A DNA stretch of 64,000 nucleotides, from the NCBI GenBank assembly GCA_036489495.1, contig DASXFR010000087.1, forward strand, positions 58,366 to 122,365, given 5' to 3'. A program made the position numbers and the translations under genes. The first letter of the stretch is position 1, and each line of letters begins with the position of its first letter. Shown piece after piece: positions 8,036 to 17,063 of the stretch. Source of the stretch: DASZIT01 sp036489495. Lineage in GTDB: Bacteria > Actinomycetota > Acidimicrobiia > Acidimicrobiales > RAAP-2. The notes under the pieces are model-generated. The model was not told where the DNA came from. It did no database searches and saw only the letters and a list, made by a program, of their open reading frames with translations.

Positions 8036-9859
8036 CTAGGCGGCGGATCCGTAGAAGATGCTGCTGCCGAACGAGAAGATCCCGCCATCGCTGGCCACGA
8101 ACCGGTAACCGAAACCGGACGGGGCGGATTCCATCCCCACGATCGGGCTGTGCAATCGGATGCTGCCGGTCGAGCCCAAGAACGGCGCCCCAAAGGCAAA
8201 GACGCCGCCGTCGGCGGCCACCAGGTAGTACGAGTCGTTGACCAGATTCACGTTCATGCCAACGACCGGCTGAGAGAGCGACCGCCCGCCCATTGAGCCA
8301 TAGAACGGAGCATCGAAGGCGAAGATCCCGCCGTCGGAGGCATCGATCCAGTAACCGCCGGTGGTGGGGTCGACGGCCATGCCGACAATCGGCCGGTTCA
8401 GTGACAGGTTGCCGGTGGAGCCATGGAAGGCGGCATCCCCAAAACTGAAGATGCCCCCGTCACTGGCCACCAGCCAGTACCCGTTTCCGTCGGGCGTAGG
8501 TGCCATGCCCACGATCGGTTTGTTCAGGGCCAGCGCGCCGGTTGATCCGAAGAATCCAGCATCTCCGAATGTGAAGATGCCTCCGTCACTGGCCACCAGC
8601 CAGTAGCCCTTCCCGTCGGGAGTCGCGGCAATTCCGACAACTGGCTTGGTCAGAGGGAAATTAATTTCGCCGTAGCTAGCGGACGCGTCACCACAGGCGT
8701 CCACATGACCCATGTTGTCAACAACCCAGTAACCAAAATCAGTCGGGGTGCCATACATCCCCACCACCGAGCCCGAAGCCATCTGCACGCAACCCTGGGA
8801 CGGGCCCGGCGGTGAGGTGGCCGGAGGATCAGTGGGAAATGCACCCGAGCCCAGCTCCATTGAACGTGACTGGGTCAAATCGCTGCATCGACCCGACGCA
8901 TCGGTACCTACCCGTCCGTAGTAGATGAAGTACCGGCTGGAATTCACTGGGACCACATCGGGTGCCAGCAACGCGCACGAATTGATCCCGTCCACCTGAA
9001 AGGCGACCGACGGGGTCGAGTTGGACCAATCCGTCGGGGAGTTGGAACTCGCCTGCCAGACATCAAAACGAATGGAGTCCCCATAGGTTGGCTCCAGCGC
9101 GTTATAGAACATGTACCAGGTGTTGCCTACCTGGACGACGTGGGGGCTGGCCATGCATTGGCTTCCGGTGCCCTTGAAGACGATGCCATCCGAGAGCACG
9201 TTTCGGTTGGCGTCGACGCTGGCGACACCGATCTGGCAGCCCGAGTGGTAGTAGACCAGCCACTGCTGCGTTCCCGAGGGTTGGACGACGCTCCACGGCG
9301 AGGTGACGCCGGACTGGTTCGGATCAGAAACACTCAATCTCTGAAATGAACCCCAGTTGACGCCGTCGAGGGATATTGCTGACCAAGTTTGCCCGTGGCT
9401 TTCCAACTGTTGCGCATTGAGGCACACCGATGAGCCGGATTGGCACGCCAGCACCGTGAAGAACATCGTGTAGACGAGCGAGTTCCCCACGGCGGCCACG
9501 CTGACGGCGGGATGGTTCACTTCGGATATCTGCGGGGCAACTTGGGCGGCAACCAAGACCGTGGTCGGAGTCGACCAGGGTCCGTTGTAAGCCGGGGCGG
9601 TCCGTTCGTAGATGGTGTCCCCCTGCCCGGAATCGGCCGTCTGTTGGGTCTGCCAACCGCCGTACCACATGATCCAACCCTGGCCATTGGGGTTGGGCAT
9701 GACGTCCGGGTTGTAGACGTCGCGTCCCGAAAACTGTTGGACACCAGCCGGCGATTCGACAATGGCTGCCTGCGCGCTTCTTGGAATCGCCAGTTGAAAT
9801 GTCGCACTGGCAACGACGCCCATCACCAGCAACGAGAGCCACACGACGGACTTCCTCAC
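8036..9859 (-). CDS. Secreted propeller (GH43-like) protein with C-terminal YWLVASDGGIF repeats
   Basis: I chose GTG 9859 because GGGGAG lies five bases upstream and a classical signal peptide follows (RKSVVWLSLLVMGVVASATF, cleavage near SAQA). The longer frame to 10018 adds low-quality sequence. Residues about 40-350 resemble a five-bladed glycosidase propeller (NPDVMPNPNG, MWYGGW, SPHVVQVGNTWYMFYN, ALLAPDVVPV), as in GH43/GH32 proteins. Catalytic acids cannot be assigned with confidence. Six repeats of about 41 residues follow, the best being GYWLVASDGGIFSFGDA. A role in surface glycan binding or hydrolysis is plausible. 607 residues. Confidence 0.82.
   Translation of the reverse strand: MRKSVVWLSLLVMGVVASATFQLAIPRSAQAAIVESPAGVQQFSGRDVYNPDVMPNPNGQGWIMWYGGWQTQQTADSGQGDTIYERTAPAYNGPWSTPTTVLVAAQVAPQISEVNHPAVSVAAVGNSLVYTMFFTVLACQSGSSVCLNAQQLESHGQTWSAISLDGVNWGSFQRLSVSDPNQSGVTSPWSVVQPSGTQQWLVYYHSGCQIGVASVDANRNVLSDGIVFKGTGSQCMASPHVVQVGNTWYMFYNALEPTYGDSIRFDVWQASSNSPTDWSNSTPSVAFQVDGINSCALLAPDVVPVNSSRYFIYYGRVGTDASGRCSDLTQSRSMELGSGAFPTDPPATSPPGPSQGCVQMASGSVVGMYGTPTDFGYWVVDNMGHVDACGDASASYGEINFPLTKPVVGIAATPDGKGYWLVASDGGIFTFGDAGFFGSTGALALNKPIVGMAPTPDGNGYWLVASDGGIFSFGDAAFHGSTGNLSLNRPIVGMAVDPTTGGYWIDASDGGIFAFDAPFYGSMGGRSLSQPVVGMNVNLVNDSYYLVAADGGVFAFGAPFLGSTGSIRLHSPIVGMESAPSGFGYRFVASDGGIFSFGSSIFYGSAA
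8039..8767 (-). repeat. Six degenerate 41-42-residue repeats (YWLVASDGGIF type)
   Basis: Protein-level repeats in the C-terminus of the secreted propeller protein. Each unit has PIVGM, a PDG/PSG turn, GYWLVASDGG, IFxFG and FxGSxG. DNA identity between units is modest, so this array is older than the one at 32887-33506. Confidence 0.85.
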
Positions 9860-10366
9860 GACTGCTCCCCGCAGGTACGGAGGCATGCCTGAACCGCTGG
9901 TCGCGGATGCCATCCCACGACCGCAAAGAAGTCGTCCATTGACCGCGCGATGCCTTCGCCCAATGGCGAAAAGCCCCCGTTGGGCGTCTGAGCCATGGAA
10001 GGGGAACTTGGCTGCCACGGTTACCTTTCGATATTTGTGTCACACCGAAGGACAAAGTCGCTGAATTGGAGGTCAGGGGCACCGATCGCACGATGAGGAT
10101 CGCTCATCGGGCGCGCGCTCCAGACCAGCCATTACGGCGTCTTCGACCTCCCGGTTTCGACCGGATTGGTCCAACTCGTTGCGCACCGGATGGAATGCGT
10201 CCGCCACACACGAGTGGTAGGTCATCGGCGCATCGACGTGAACCCTTGAGGCAATGGGGTCCCGGAGACTCCGCCACAGAGCAATGAACGAGAACGCGGC
10301 CGTCATCTTGGACTGGCATCCTGAATCTTGCGTCCAAGGGCAATCAGGCCAAGTAGTTTTCCCGGT
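9860..10366. other. Intergenic stretch with no recognisable gene
   Basis: About 500 bp between the start of the secreted repeat protein and tRNA-Lys. ORFs here have no recognisable family and poor codon structure. The part next to 9860 should hold the promoter of the minus-strand gene. I see no other feature. Confidence 0.6.
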
Positions 10367-10439
10367 GGGCCGTTAGCTCATCGGGTAGAGCAGGGGACTT
10401 TTAATCCCAAGGTGGCGAGATCGAGACTCGCACGGCCCA
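10367..10439 (+). tRNA. tRNA-Lys (anticodon TTT)
   Basis: The cloverleaf folds by eye. The 7-bp acceptor stem pairs GGGCCGT with ACGGCCC, the D stem GCTC with GAGC, and the T stem GCGAG with CTCGC. The anticodon loop is CTTTTAA, with TTT at 10400-10402. The discriminator is A10439 and CCA is not encoded. Two oddities: the first anticodon-stem pair (27:43) is G-A, and the T loop reads ATCGAGA instead of the usual TTCGANN. Confidence 0.9.
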
Positions 10440-10692
10440 CGTAGTCGGAGGGTGTTTCTGTGGTCTCCGAAGGTCCACCTCCGGGGAGGTACGGCACCTG
10501 TTCTGAGTCCCATTCGGTGCGGGATCGGCGACCCCGCGCATGTGCCTTCCGGCCGGCTGAGGCCCTTATACCAAATGTCCTAAGGGTTCTTGCCGGTTAC
10601 CGCAGCAGGCCGCATGGTCGGCGCGCGATGCTGGTCGGACCAAATACCTCGAGGGTGGCCGACGAGCCCACTCACGTCACTAGGAGTTCCAC

Positions 10693-11169
10693 ATGCCCGA
10701 TACCGTCTTCCTGTCCGACCGAATGGAGGTGACCCGGGCTATCCCGGCGCCACCCGCCGCGATCTTCGACATCTTGCGTAGCCCGGCGGGCCATGTAGCT
10801 ATCGACGCGTCGGGAATGTTGCAGGACTTCAGCGGCGAGCCGGCGGAAAAGGTCGGCGATACGTTCGTCATCCACATGGACCGCGAGTCGCTCAATGACG
10901 TCCCCCTTGGGAAGTACGACGTGACCGTGAACATCATCCTCTTCGAGCGCGACAAGGAGATCGCCTGGGATCTCGGACCGGAGGTTCCAGTTCCGCACTT
11001 CTATGGTTACCGCCTGGCTCCCGGCGACGACGGGGTCACCAACGTGACGTCGTACTATGACTGGTCGAAGGTGGGAGGCGACCTGAAGGAACGTTTCCCC
11101 ATCGTGCCCGAATTGGCCCTGCGCTCCACGCTTGGAATCTTGGAGCGAACGGTCAGAAAGGGCCTCTGA
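10693..11169 (+). CDS. SRPBCC-superfamily protein (polyketide cyclase/dehydrase-like)
   Basis: A 158-residue protein with a START/SRPBCC layout: an N-terminal strand ending VTRAIPAPPAAIFDILRSPAGHVAIDASGML, central strands (GDTFVIHM, YDVTVNIILFERDKEIAWDL) and a long C-terminal helix. These helix-grip domains bind hydrophobic ligands. TAGGAG at 10681-10686 is a good ribosome binding site for the ATG. A perfect 16-bp stem overlaps the stop codon. It appears to be a single-gene unit, and no substrate can be named. Confidence 0.82.
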   Translation: MPDTVFLSDRMEVTRAIPAPPAAIFDILRSPAGHVAIDASGMLQDFSGEPAEKVGDTFVIHMDRESLNDVPLGKYDVTVNIILFERDKEIAWDLGPEVPVPHFYGYRLAPGDDGVTNVTSYYDWSKVGGDLKERFPIVPELALRSTLGILERTVRKGL

Positions 11170-11180
11170 CCGTTCGCTCC
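11142..11180 (+). terminator. Strong stem-loop overlapping the SRPBCC stop codon
   Basis: GGAGCGAACGGTCAGA (11142-11157) pairs perfectly with TCTGACCGTTCGCTCC (11165-11180) around a 7-base loop. The stop TGA (11167-11169) lies in the 3' arm. No T-run follows, so this would be an L-shaped or Rho-independent-weak terminator, or a bidirectional 3' end shared with the convergent dioxygenase gene. Confidence 0.6.
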
Positions 11181-11262
11181 GCTCAAGGTCCCCGAACGGG
11201 CAAGATCTTCGTCAAGGGCCTGCCCCATTGTTGCCGGAGCCTCCGCCAAGGCACCTCTCTCC

Positions 11263-12243
11263 CTATTTAGGATCCTCTGAGGCCATCGTCTGGGTCTCGG
11301 GACCCTCTCGGTAGGGCCGAGGTCCGACGATGGACGCACGCTCCATCGTCCGGCGATTTGGCCAATAGTCGCTCGAGGCGTAGTGCTGCACCGCCCGATT
11401 GTCCCAAATCGCCACCGCATCCTTCGTCCAACTGAAGCGGCACTGATGCTCGGGGGCGTCAGCCTGCCGGCACAGCCGGTCCAATAGTTCGAGGCTGGCG
11501 TCGCGATCCGACCCCTCGATATGGCTCACGAATGGCCGATTGACATACAAATGCGATTTTCCCGTCGCCGGGTGGGTGCACACCACTGGGTGGCGTACCG
11601 GCGGGTATTTCGCCTGCGCCTTCCGGCGCTCCTCTTTCGTCATGGCGTGCCCGAACGTCTGGGTGAAATCGTGGACTGCTTGCAACGAATCGACCTCAAT
11701 CTTTGTCTCATTATCCAGCCCGTCATAGGCGGCATACATGTCGGAGAAGAGCGTGTCGCCCCCCACATCGGGAACCGAGACGGCATGCAGAACCGCGCCC
11801 ATGGACGGGCACTGCCGCCACGTGACGTCGTGGTGCCAAGAGTTTTCGTAACCGCTGACTTCGGCGGTCTTTTCGAACCGGACCAACTCGGGCTCGCCGG
11901 TATTGGAGGGGAGAAAGGGATGGGTCTCGAGTTCCCCGAATCGCCGGGCGAACCTCACGTGCTGCAACGGGGTCAGCGGCTGGTCGCGGAAGAAGATGAC
12001 CTTGTAGTCATGGAGGGCCTGGCGAATCTCCACGACGACCGCTTCAGGGAGATCCGTCGACAGGTCGACACCGGTGATCTCGCCTCCGATGGTCGATCCC
12101 AGCTGGCGCACCTCGAGATGCCGCCATCGGAGCGACGCCAATCTGTCCCGCTCCTTCGCCACGTGGGTGAACGGCCCCACTGCAATGGGATAGCCCGGCA
12201 GCCGGAAGGCGCCGGGTTGGGGAGAAATGGAAGTCGTCGACAT
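11263..12243 (-). CDS. TauD/TfdA-family Fe(II)/2-oxoglutarate dioxygenase
   Basis: A 326-residue enzyme with the full facial triad: His137 and Asp139 in SWHHDVTW and His287 in WDNRAVQHYA. Arg298 or Arg302 (RRTMERAS) binds 2-oxoglutarate. The N-terminal core LGSTIGGEITGVDLS and FFRDQPLTP are typical of TauD/alkylsulfatase-type enzymes. Known substrates include taurine, alkyl sulfates and 2,4-D, all cleaved after hydroxylation. No sulfonate or sulfate transporter lies nearby, so the substrate stays open. Confidence 0.9.
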   Translation of the reverse strand: MSTTSISPQPGAFRLPGYPIAVGPFTHVAKERDRLASLRWRHLEVRQLGSTIGGEITGVDLSTDLPEAVVVEIRQALHDYKVIFFRDQPLTPLQHVRFARRFGELETHPFLPSNTGEPELVRFEKTAEVSGYENSWHHDVTWRQCPSMGAVLHAVSVPDVGGDTLFSDMYAAYDGLDNETKIEVDSLQAVHDFTQTFGHAMTKEERRKAQAKYPPVRHPVVCTHPATGKSHLYVNRPFVSHIEGSDRDASLELLDRLCRQADAPEHQCRFSWTKDAVAIWDNRAVQHYASSDYWPNRRTMERASIVGPRPYREGPETQTMASEDPK

Positions 12244-12322
12244 CTAGCGAGTGTACGTGAGGCTGTCGGCGGCTCCAATGGGCACAGCCCGCTCGGAGTC
12301 AGTTGGACCACCGCGCCGCTCG

Positions 12323-13285
12323 TCACGAACGACCGAAGAAAGCCAGGGCCTGGGCGGTGGCGCTGACCTGCTCCGTGGTGAGTCCAACCGAAGCCTTGGG
12401 GTCGGCACCCGGCCAGGAGTGACTTCCGCCGAGAACCGAGTAGAGCACGACCGATTTCCCATCGTTGCACCCAGACCACTGCTGCCGGACAACTTGCGAA
12501 CCGACGCGGGTCTGCGTCGGGGTCGATCGGCAGTGGTCGAGCCGGGCCCAGTCGCCCATGTTGAGCTCGGTCCCCCGGACTTTGACGCCGGGCAGGGACA
12601 GGCCGACAGCACCATCCTGGTAAGGGACGAGAGGATCCTCGGTGCCGTGGAAGGCCAGGATCGAGATCGGACGGGTGCAACCCAACTGAAACTCCACTGC
12701 CACCGTGGCGATGGCGGCGATCTGGCTTTGGTGGGCGCAAATGTAGAAGATGGCGAAGGCGGCACCGGCGGAGAAGCCGGCCGCGAACACTCTTCGTTGA
12801 TCGATGCAGTAGGAGCTGCTGATTTCCTGCAACATTTGGTTCACGAATGTCGCGTCGGTGCCCTGCCCGCTGAACTGCCATTCAGACCCTTGGGCCTGCG
12901 GCACGGCGACCACGTAGCCAGCGGAGGAGCCTTTTGAAGGGAGGTGGGTGAGGGCAGAGAATTGCGCCGGGTCGGACCCGAACCCGTAGAACAGAACGAT
13001 CAACGGCATCGGGCTTCCGGGTCGGTACGAACGAGGCACGGTGAGCGCGTAGGAGCCGGTGACGGCCCCGGTGCTCAACGTTCGGTTCTGAGTGGTGCCA
13101 GAGGCAACCGCACCCGCCAGCGTCCGGGGTCCGCAGCCGGTGGATCGGGACCCGGCAGCGACAACCGAGGTCTTCGTCGACCGGCTGGAAGATGGAGGCC
13201 CGGTGCAGGCGATGAGCACCAGTGATGCCGCCGCCAGGCACATTGCGGCCCCGTGCGCCGACCTCGACCGCCGTCTCCCCACCAC
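12323..13285 (-). CDS. Lipoprotein esterase, LpqC / PHB-depolymerase-like
   Basis: The 320-residue protein has a signal ending in a lipobox (LIAC, about residue 27). The alpha/beta-hydrolase domain follows the CE1/LpqC pattern: YRPGSPMPLIVLFYGFGSD near the oxyanion region, the nucleophile Ser in AAGFSAGAAF, Asp in AFHGTEDPLVPYQ, and His in GGSHSWPG. Two Cys-containing segments (SSYCIDQRRVF, QLGCTRP) are typical of the family. It probably hydrolyses polyesters or feruloyl/aryl esters outside the cell; the substrate is not fixed. It lies 79 bp upstream of, and on the same strand as, the dioxygenase. Confidence 0.85.
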   Translation of the reverse strand: MVGRRRSRSAHGAAMCLAAASLVLIACTGPPSSSRSTKTSVVAAGSRSTGCGPRTLAGAVASGTTQNRTLSTGAVTGSYALTVPRSYRPGSPMPLIVLFYGFGSDPAQFSALTHLPSKGSSAGYVVAVPQAQGSEWQFSGQGTDATFVNQMLQEISSSYCIDQRRVFAAGFSAGAAFAIFYICAHQSQIAAIATVAVEFQLGCTRPISILAFHGTEDPLVPYQDGAVGLSLPGVKVRGTELNMGDWARLDHCRSTPTQTRVGSQVVRQQWSGCNDGKSVVLYSVLGGSHSWPGADPKASVGLTTEQVSATAQALAFFGRS

Positions 13286-13331
13286 GAGGCTCCCTAGCTT
13301 CGATCCGTCGTGGCGAGGTGATAGCTCGCCA

Positions 13332-14297
13332 TCAGGCGCCCTCCAGCTTCGCCATCAGCCTCCGCAAGCCAGGAAGAACGCTCTCGGTCAGCATCGTGAT
13401 CTGCTGGCGGGCCTCCGCGGGGGTGATCCCCGGGAGGTGGACCCGGAGATTGATGGAATCGGTTCCGGCTTCGAGGCAGCTGGCCCAAAGCCGTCGAGCC
13501 ATCTCGGCGGGGTCGGTGGTCACCACTGTCTCGTCCTCGCTCAGGGGCCGGTTGCCGGCCCCATAACTCTGATAGACGGCTCGCTGCTGAGCCACCAGTT
13601 CAGTCCTGGGCTCGCCGATCCAAACTCGACGGATCATGACTTTCGCTCCGGTGCCCCCCGCGGCGTCATAGGCGTCACAGAACGACCTCAGCCGCCTGGT
13701 GCTCGACATGCCTTCGGTCAGAATGCCCGCACCGCACCTGGCGGCCCGGGTCGCCGCCGCCGTCGACGCCGCGGCACTCAACACCGGGATGGGCGACCCG
13801 GCACAACGCTGCAGCGCCGGGTCTCCCTTCAGCACCCCGAGATCCTTGCCCCGCAACATGTCGACGATGCGGGGAAGCCCGGCCTTGAACAACGACACCG
13901 CCGCTTCGAACGGGATCCCCATGGCCTCGAAATCGAGCGGCAGTGCCCCGGCCGCCACCCCGAGGCCGACCCGGCCGGGGTGCCGGGAATCGAGCCAGGC
14001 AACCTCTTCGGCCACCTGGGCGACCGGCCGTAGCGGCAAAAGCAGCGGGCAAGGAGCGACCCACCCCGCTTCGTTCTCCTCGAGAATGAACGAGCTCATC
14101 TGGAGCGGATTTGGAAGGTAGCCGGCGAACCCGCCGTGATGCTCGCTCAACATGATCCCGTCGAACCCACCCGAAAGGCCCAACCCCGCCTGGTCGCAGA
14201 GCTCGCGCACGATGCCGCCGGCCTCGAGCTCGTTGTGCGGGTACAGCCGGAGAGAAACCGAGCCGGCCGCGAAGGGTGCCGTGGATCTCATGGTCAT
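13332..14297 (-). CDS. Luciferase-like (LLM class) flavin-dependent monooxygenase
   Basis: A 321-residue TIM-barrel protein of the bacterial luciferase superfamily. It has GFDGIMLSEHHGGFAGYLPNP, the SEHH-type signature with the flavin-facing region. It then has VAEEVAWLDSRHPGRVGLGVAAG and SPIPVLSAAASTAAATRAARCGAGIL. Members use reduced F420 or FMN to oxidise varied substrates. ATG 14297 is taken as the start; a second ATG six bases later is equally possible. The dioxygenase, esterase and this gene are co-directional, but with 46-79 bp gaps. Confidence 0.85.
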   Translation of the reverse strand: MTMRSTAPFAAGSVSLRLYPHNELEAGGIVRELCDQAGLGLSGGFDGIMLSEHHGGFAGYLPNPLQMSSFILEENEAGWVAPCPLLLPLRPVAQVAEEVAWLDSRHPGRVGLGVAAGALPLDFEAMGIPFEAAVSLFKAGLPRIVDMLRGKDLGVLKGDPALQRCAGSPIPVLSAAASTAAATRAARCGAGILTEGMSSTRRLRSFCDAYDAAGGTGAKVMIRRVWIGEPRTELVAQQRAVYQSYGAGNRPLSEDETVVTTDPAEMARRLWASCLEAGTDSINLRVHLPGITPAEARQQITMLTESVLPGLRRLMAKLEGA

Positions 14298-14508
14298 GTG
14301 ATCCTCGCACAGGGGACGACGACCGACTTTCCGGCTGCAACACGGTCAGGAATCGGAGGGCCGGTCATCTGCCGAGTTCCAGCCAGCCAACGGCACATCG
14401 ATCGTCATGTCTAGCTCTGACACCGCCCCGGCGTTCGGCTGAGGCTCCGACCAGCGTCATACCCGGCGCCAGGCGTAGGTTGCATCGGACGAAGTCTGGA
14501 GGTAATCG

Positions 14509-15924
14509 ATGGCTACGAGGCGGATCCAAGACGAAACCACCGCCACCATCGCTCAGCGGGCCGCCGCCGGCAAGGCCGCCCGGAGTACCTGCCCGAGGTC
14601 GAGCCACGCCGAGTGGTCCTCCGCCTTGCGAACGGTGGATCCGCTTTCCCTGCTGGCCGAGCAGGACGCCTCCCGGGTACCGGACCTGATCCCGATCCGC
14701 TACGGCCGCATGGCTGCCTCGCCGTTCGCCTACTTCCGGGGAGCCGCCCTTCCCATGGCCGCCGACCTCGCCGCCATCGCCCGCACCGGCGTCCCCGTGC
14801 AACTGTGCGGCGATGCCCATCTCTCCAACTTCGGGGGATTTGCCTCTCCCGAACGGGATCTGGTCTTCGATGTCAACGATTTTGACGAAACCAACCCGGG
14901 TCCGTTCGAGTGGGACGTGAAGCGGCTGGCCGCCAGCCTCGAGATCGCCGGCCGGGGACGGGGATTCGACGCCGCCACCAACCGGTCGATCGTTCTCCAG
15001 GCCGTGCGCACCTATCGCGAAACGGTTCGCGGCCTCTCCCAGCTACCCAAGCTCGACATTTGGTACGCCAAGCTGGACGCACCTGCCGTCCTCGCCATCT
15101 GGGGCAAGGAGACCGGCGGTGCGACTCTGGCCAGCCTGCAGAAGGCGGTCACCAAGGCTGGCTCCAAGGATCGCCTCAAGGCCCGGAACAAGCTGACCCA
15201 GACGGTGGACGGTCAGCTCGAGTTCCGGAGCGACCCGCCGCTTCTGGTTCCTATCGAGGATGTCTTCCCACCCGAGCAAGCGACAAGCCTCGAGGCCACT
15301 TTGCGTGCAGCCTTCGTCTCCTACCGAAGGACCATTTCGTCCGACCGGAGAGCCCTGCTCAACACCTTCCGCTATGTGGCGACGGCCCGGAAGGTGGTCG
15401 GCGTGGGCTCGGTGGGCACCCGATGTTGGCTTGCCCTGTTCGTCGGGAGGGACAACGACGATCCGCTGTTTCTCCAGATCAAGGAAGCCGAGGCTTCGGT
15501 CCTCGAGCGGTTCACCACCAAAAGCCTCGCCGCCAACCACGGGCAACGGGTAGTCGAAGGCCAGCGGCTCATGCAGGCGGCCAGCGACATATTTCTCGGA
15601 TGGCAGCGCAGCCCCGCGCCCGACGGTGTCACCCGGGACTTCTATGTCCGCCAGCTCTGGGACTGGAAGGCCTCGGCCGATGTCGACAGCATGGACCCCG
15701 AACTGCTGGGCGTCTACGCCGGTATGTGCGCATGGACGCTGGCCCGGGCCCATGCTCGTTCGGGCGACGCCGTCACCCTGGCCGCCTATCTTGGCGCCAA
15801 CGCCGGCTTCGACCGGGCTTTGGCCGACTTCGCCGTCGCCTACGCGGATCAGAACGAGATCGATCACCGGGCGCTGGTCGATGCCATCAAGGACGGTCGG
15901 GTGATCGCCGAATCCGGTATCTGA
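14509..15924 (+). CDS. DUF2252 family protein
   Basis: A 471-residue member of DUF2252, which has a distant kinase-like fold. Hallmarks are RYGRMAASPFAYFRGAA near residue 65, QLCGDAHLSNFGGFASPERDLVFDVNDFDET near 100-130, EWDVKRLAAS and, late, RQLWDWKASADVD and CAWTLARAHARSGD. The GDAHLSNFG and DVNDFDE segments look like catalytic-loop and metal-binding elements of aminoglycoside-phosphotransferase-like kinases. A GGAGG-type site precedes the ATG. The biochemical function is unknown. Confidence 0.9.
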   Translation: MATRRIQDETTATIAQRAAAGKAARSTCPRSSHAEWSSALRTVDPLSLLAEQDASRVPDLIPIRYGRMAASPFAYFRGAALPMAADLAAIARTGVPVQLCGDAHLSNFGGFASPERDLVFDVNDFDETNPGPFEWDVKRLAASLEIAGRGRGFDAATNRSIVLQAVRTYRETVRGLSQLPKLDIWYAKLDAPAVLAIWGKETGGATLASLQKAVTKAGSKDRLKARNKLTQTVDGQLEFRSDPPLLVPIEDVFPPEQATSLEATLRAAFVSYRRTISSDRRALLNTFRYVATARKVVGVGSVGTRCWLALFVGRDNDDPLFLQIKEAEASVLERFTTKSLAANHGQRVVEGQRLMQAASDIFLGWQRSPAPDGVTRDFYVRQLWDWKASADVDSMDPELLGVYAGMCAWTLARAHARSGDAVTLAAYLGANAGFDRALADFAVAYADQNEIDHRALVDAIKDGRVIAESGI

Positions 15925-15971
15925 ACCCCGCCTGAAGTGGCTCCGGAAGTCATCGGCGCCGGTTCTGGGAC

Positions 15972-16928
15972 TCAGGGCGCTGGCGAATCCCTCAGCAGCT
16001 TGTCGACCGATGCGTAGTCGTCTTCTGACAATTGCCAACCCATCGCCGCGACGTTGGCGGTGACCTGGTCAGGCCGGGTGGCTCCGACGATGACGCTGGT
16101 CACCGCCGGCTTCCCGGCCAGCCAGGACAGGGCGAGTTCCACTATCGACCTGTCCCTTTCCTGTGCCCATGCAGACAATTTCTCCACCGTTTGGAGATTC
16201 TGTTCGCTCAGGAGGCGGGCATAGAAAGGTGAGTCGGCATTGCGGGTCAGCCGGCCCTCGGGGGGAGATGGTTGCCCGGACCGGTATTTGCCGGTGAGGA
16301 GCCCGGCCGCCAACGGGAAGTACGGAACGAAGCCGAGCTCGAAGTGAAGGCAGGCCGGAACGACCTCGGTCTCCACATCCCGGACCAGGAGACTCCATTG
16401 TCCTTGATTGGCCACGAAGCGCTCGGTGCCGAACTTCCGGGCGACATGGGCGGCGTCGGCTATCTGCCAGCCGGCGAAGTTCGAGCAGGCAACGTAACGG
16501 ACCTTGCCCTGACGAACCAGGTCGTCGAGGGCGCCCAGCGTCTCCTGCACCGGAGTGGAGGGATCAGGGCGGTGCAGATAGTAGAGGTCGATATGGTCCG
16601 TATCGAGCCGGCGGAGGCTCGCCTCACAGGCCTGGAGTACCCAGGAACGCGAGGCTCCTCGCCGATACGGACCCTCCCCCATCGCCGACGAGAACTTGGT
16701 GGCGATCATCACCTCGTCGCGGCGCGTTCCCAGGGCAGCCCCGAGGAACTCCTCCGAGGCCCCGCGTCCGTAGCTGTCGGCGGTATCGAAGTGGGTGATG
16801 CCCTCCTCCAACGCCCGGTGCACCACCGCGGCGCTGGCGTCCCGGTCGAGGGTATTTCCGAACTGGTTGCAACCCAACCCGGCCACCGACAACCCCAACC
16901 CGGACCTGCCCGTTTTGCGTATTTCCAC
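15972..16928 (-). CDS. Aldo/keto reductase
   Basis: I start at GTG 16928 (VEIRKTGRSGLGLS), which fits the family N-terminus and has AAAGG nine bases upstream. The longer frame to 17012 adds unrelated residues. The 318-residue TIM barrel keeps the tetrad: Asp in HFDTADSYG, Tyr in the same segment, Lys in IATKFSS and His in YYLHRPD. NADPH-binding residues are in the C-terminal SVIVGATRPDQVTANV. It belongs to the YajO/Tas-type group. The substrate is unknown. An imperfectly explained palindrome lies 18 bp upstream of the start. Confidence 0.9.
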   Translation of the reverse strand: MEIRKTGRSGLGLSVAGLGCNQFGNTLDRDASAAVVHRALEEGITHFDTADSYGRGASEEFLGAALGTRRDEVMIATKFSSAMGEGPYRRGASRSWVLQACEASLRRLDTDHIDLYYLHRPDPSTPVQETLGALDDLVRQGKVRYVACSNFAGWQIADAAHVARKFGTERFVANQGQWSLLVRDVETEVVPACLHFELGFVPYFPLAAGLLTGKYRSGQPSPPEGRLTRNADSPFYARLLSEQNLQTVEKLSAWAQERDRSIVELALSWLAGKPAVTSVIVGATRPDQVTANVAAMGWQLSEDDYASVDKLLRDSPAP

Positions 16929-16945
16929 TTGGGAGCGCCTTTCTC

Positions 16946-16964
16946 CCAAGGCTCGGAGCCTTGG
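16946..16964. repeat. Palindrome upstream of the aldo/keto reductase gene
   Basis: CCAAGGCTC-G-GAGCCTTGG is a 9-bp inverted repeat with a one-base centre, 18 bp before GTG 16928. It may be an operator, or the solo end of an IS605-like element, since its layout (CTCCCA, GGCT, centre, AGCC) resembles the hairpin at 4701-4720. Confidence 0.5.
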
Positions 16965-17063
16965 ACGGTACCTTCCAGTGTTGACCGCGAACCCTCGGGG
17001 CGCAAAGTTCAATGCGGGCCGACAATCAGAGGAATTCGCCGGGCATTTCTATAGGCTCGGCCG

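Noticed and set aside
10073..10343. Small ORFs before tRNA-Lys
   Set aside because: No ribosome sites, no families, and overlapping frames on both strands of similar poor quality.
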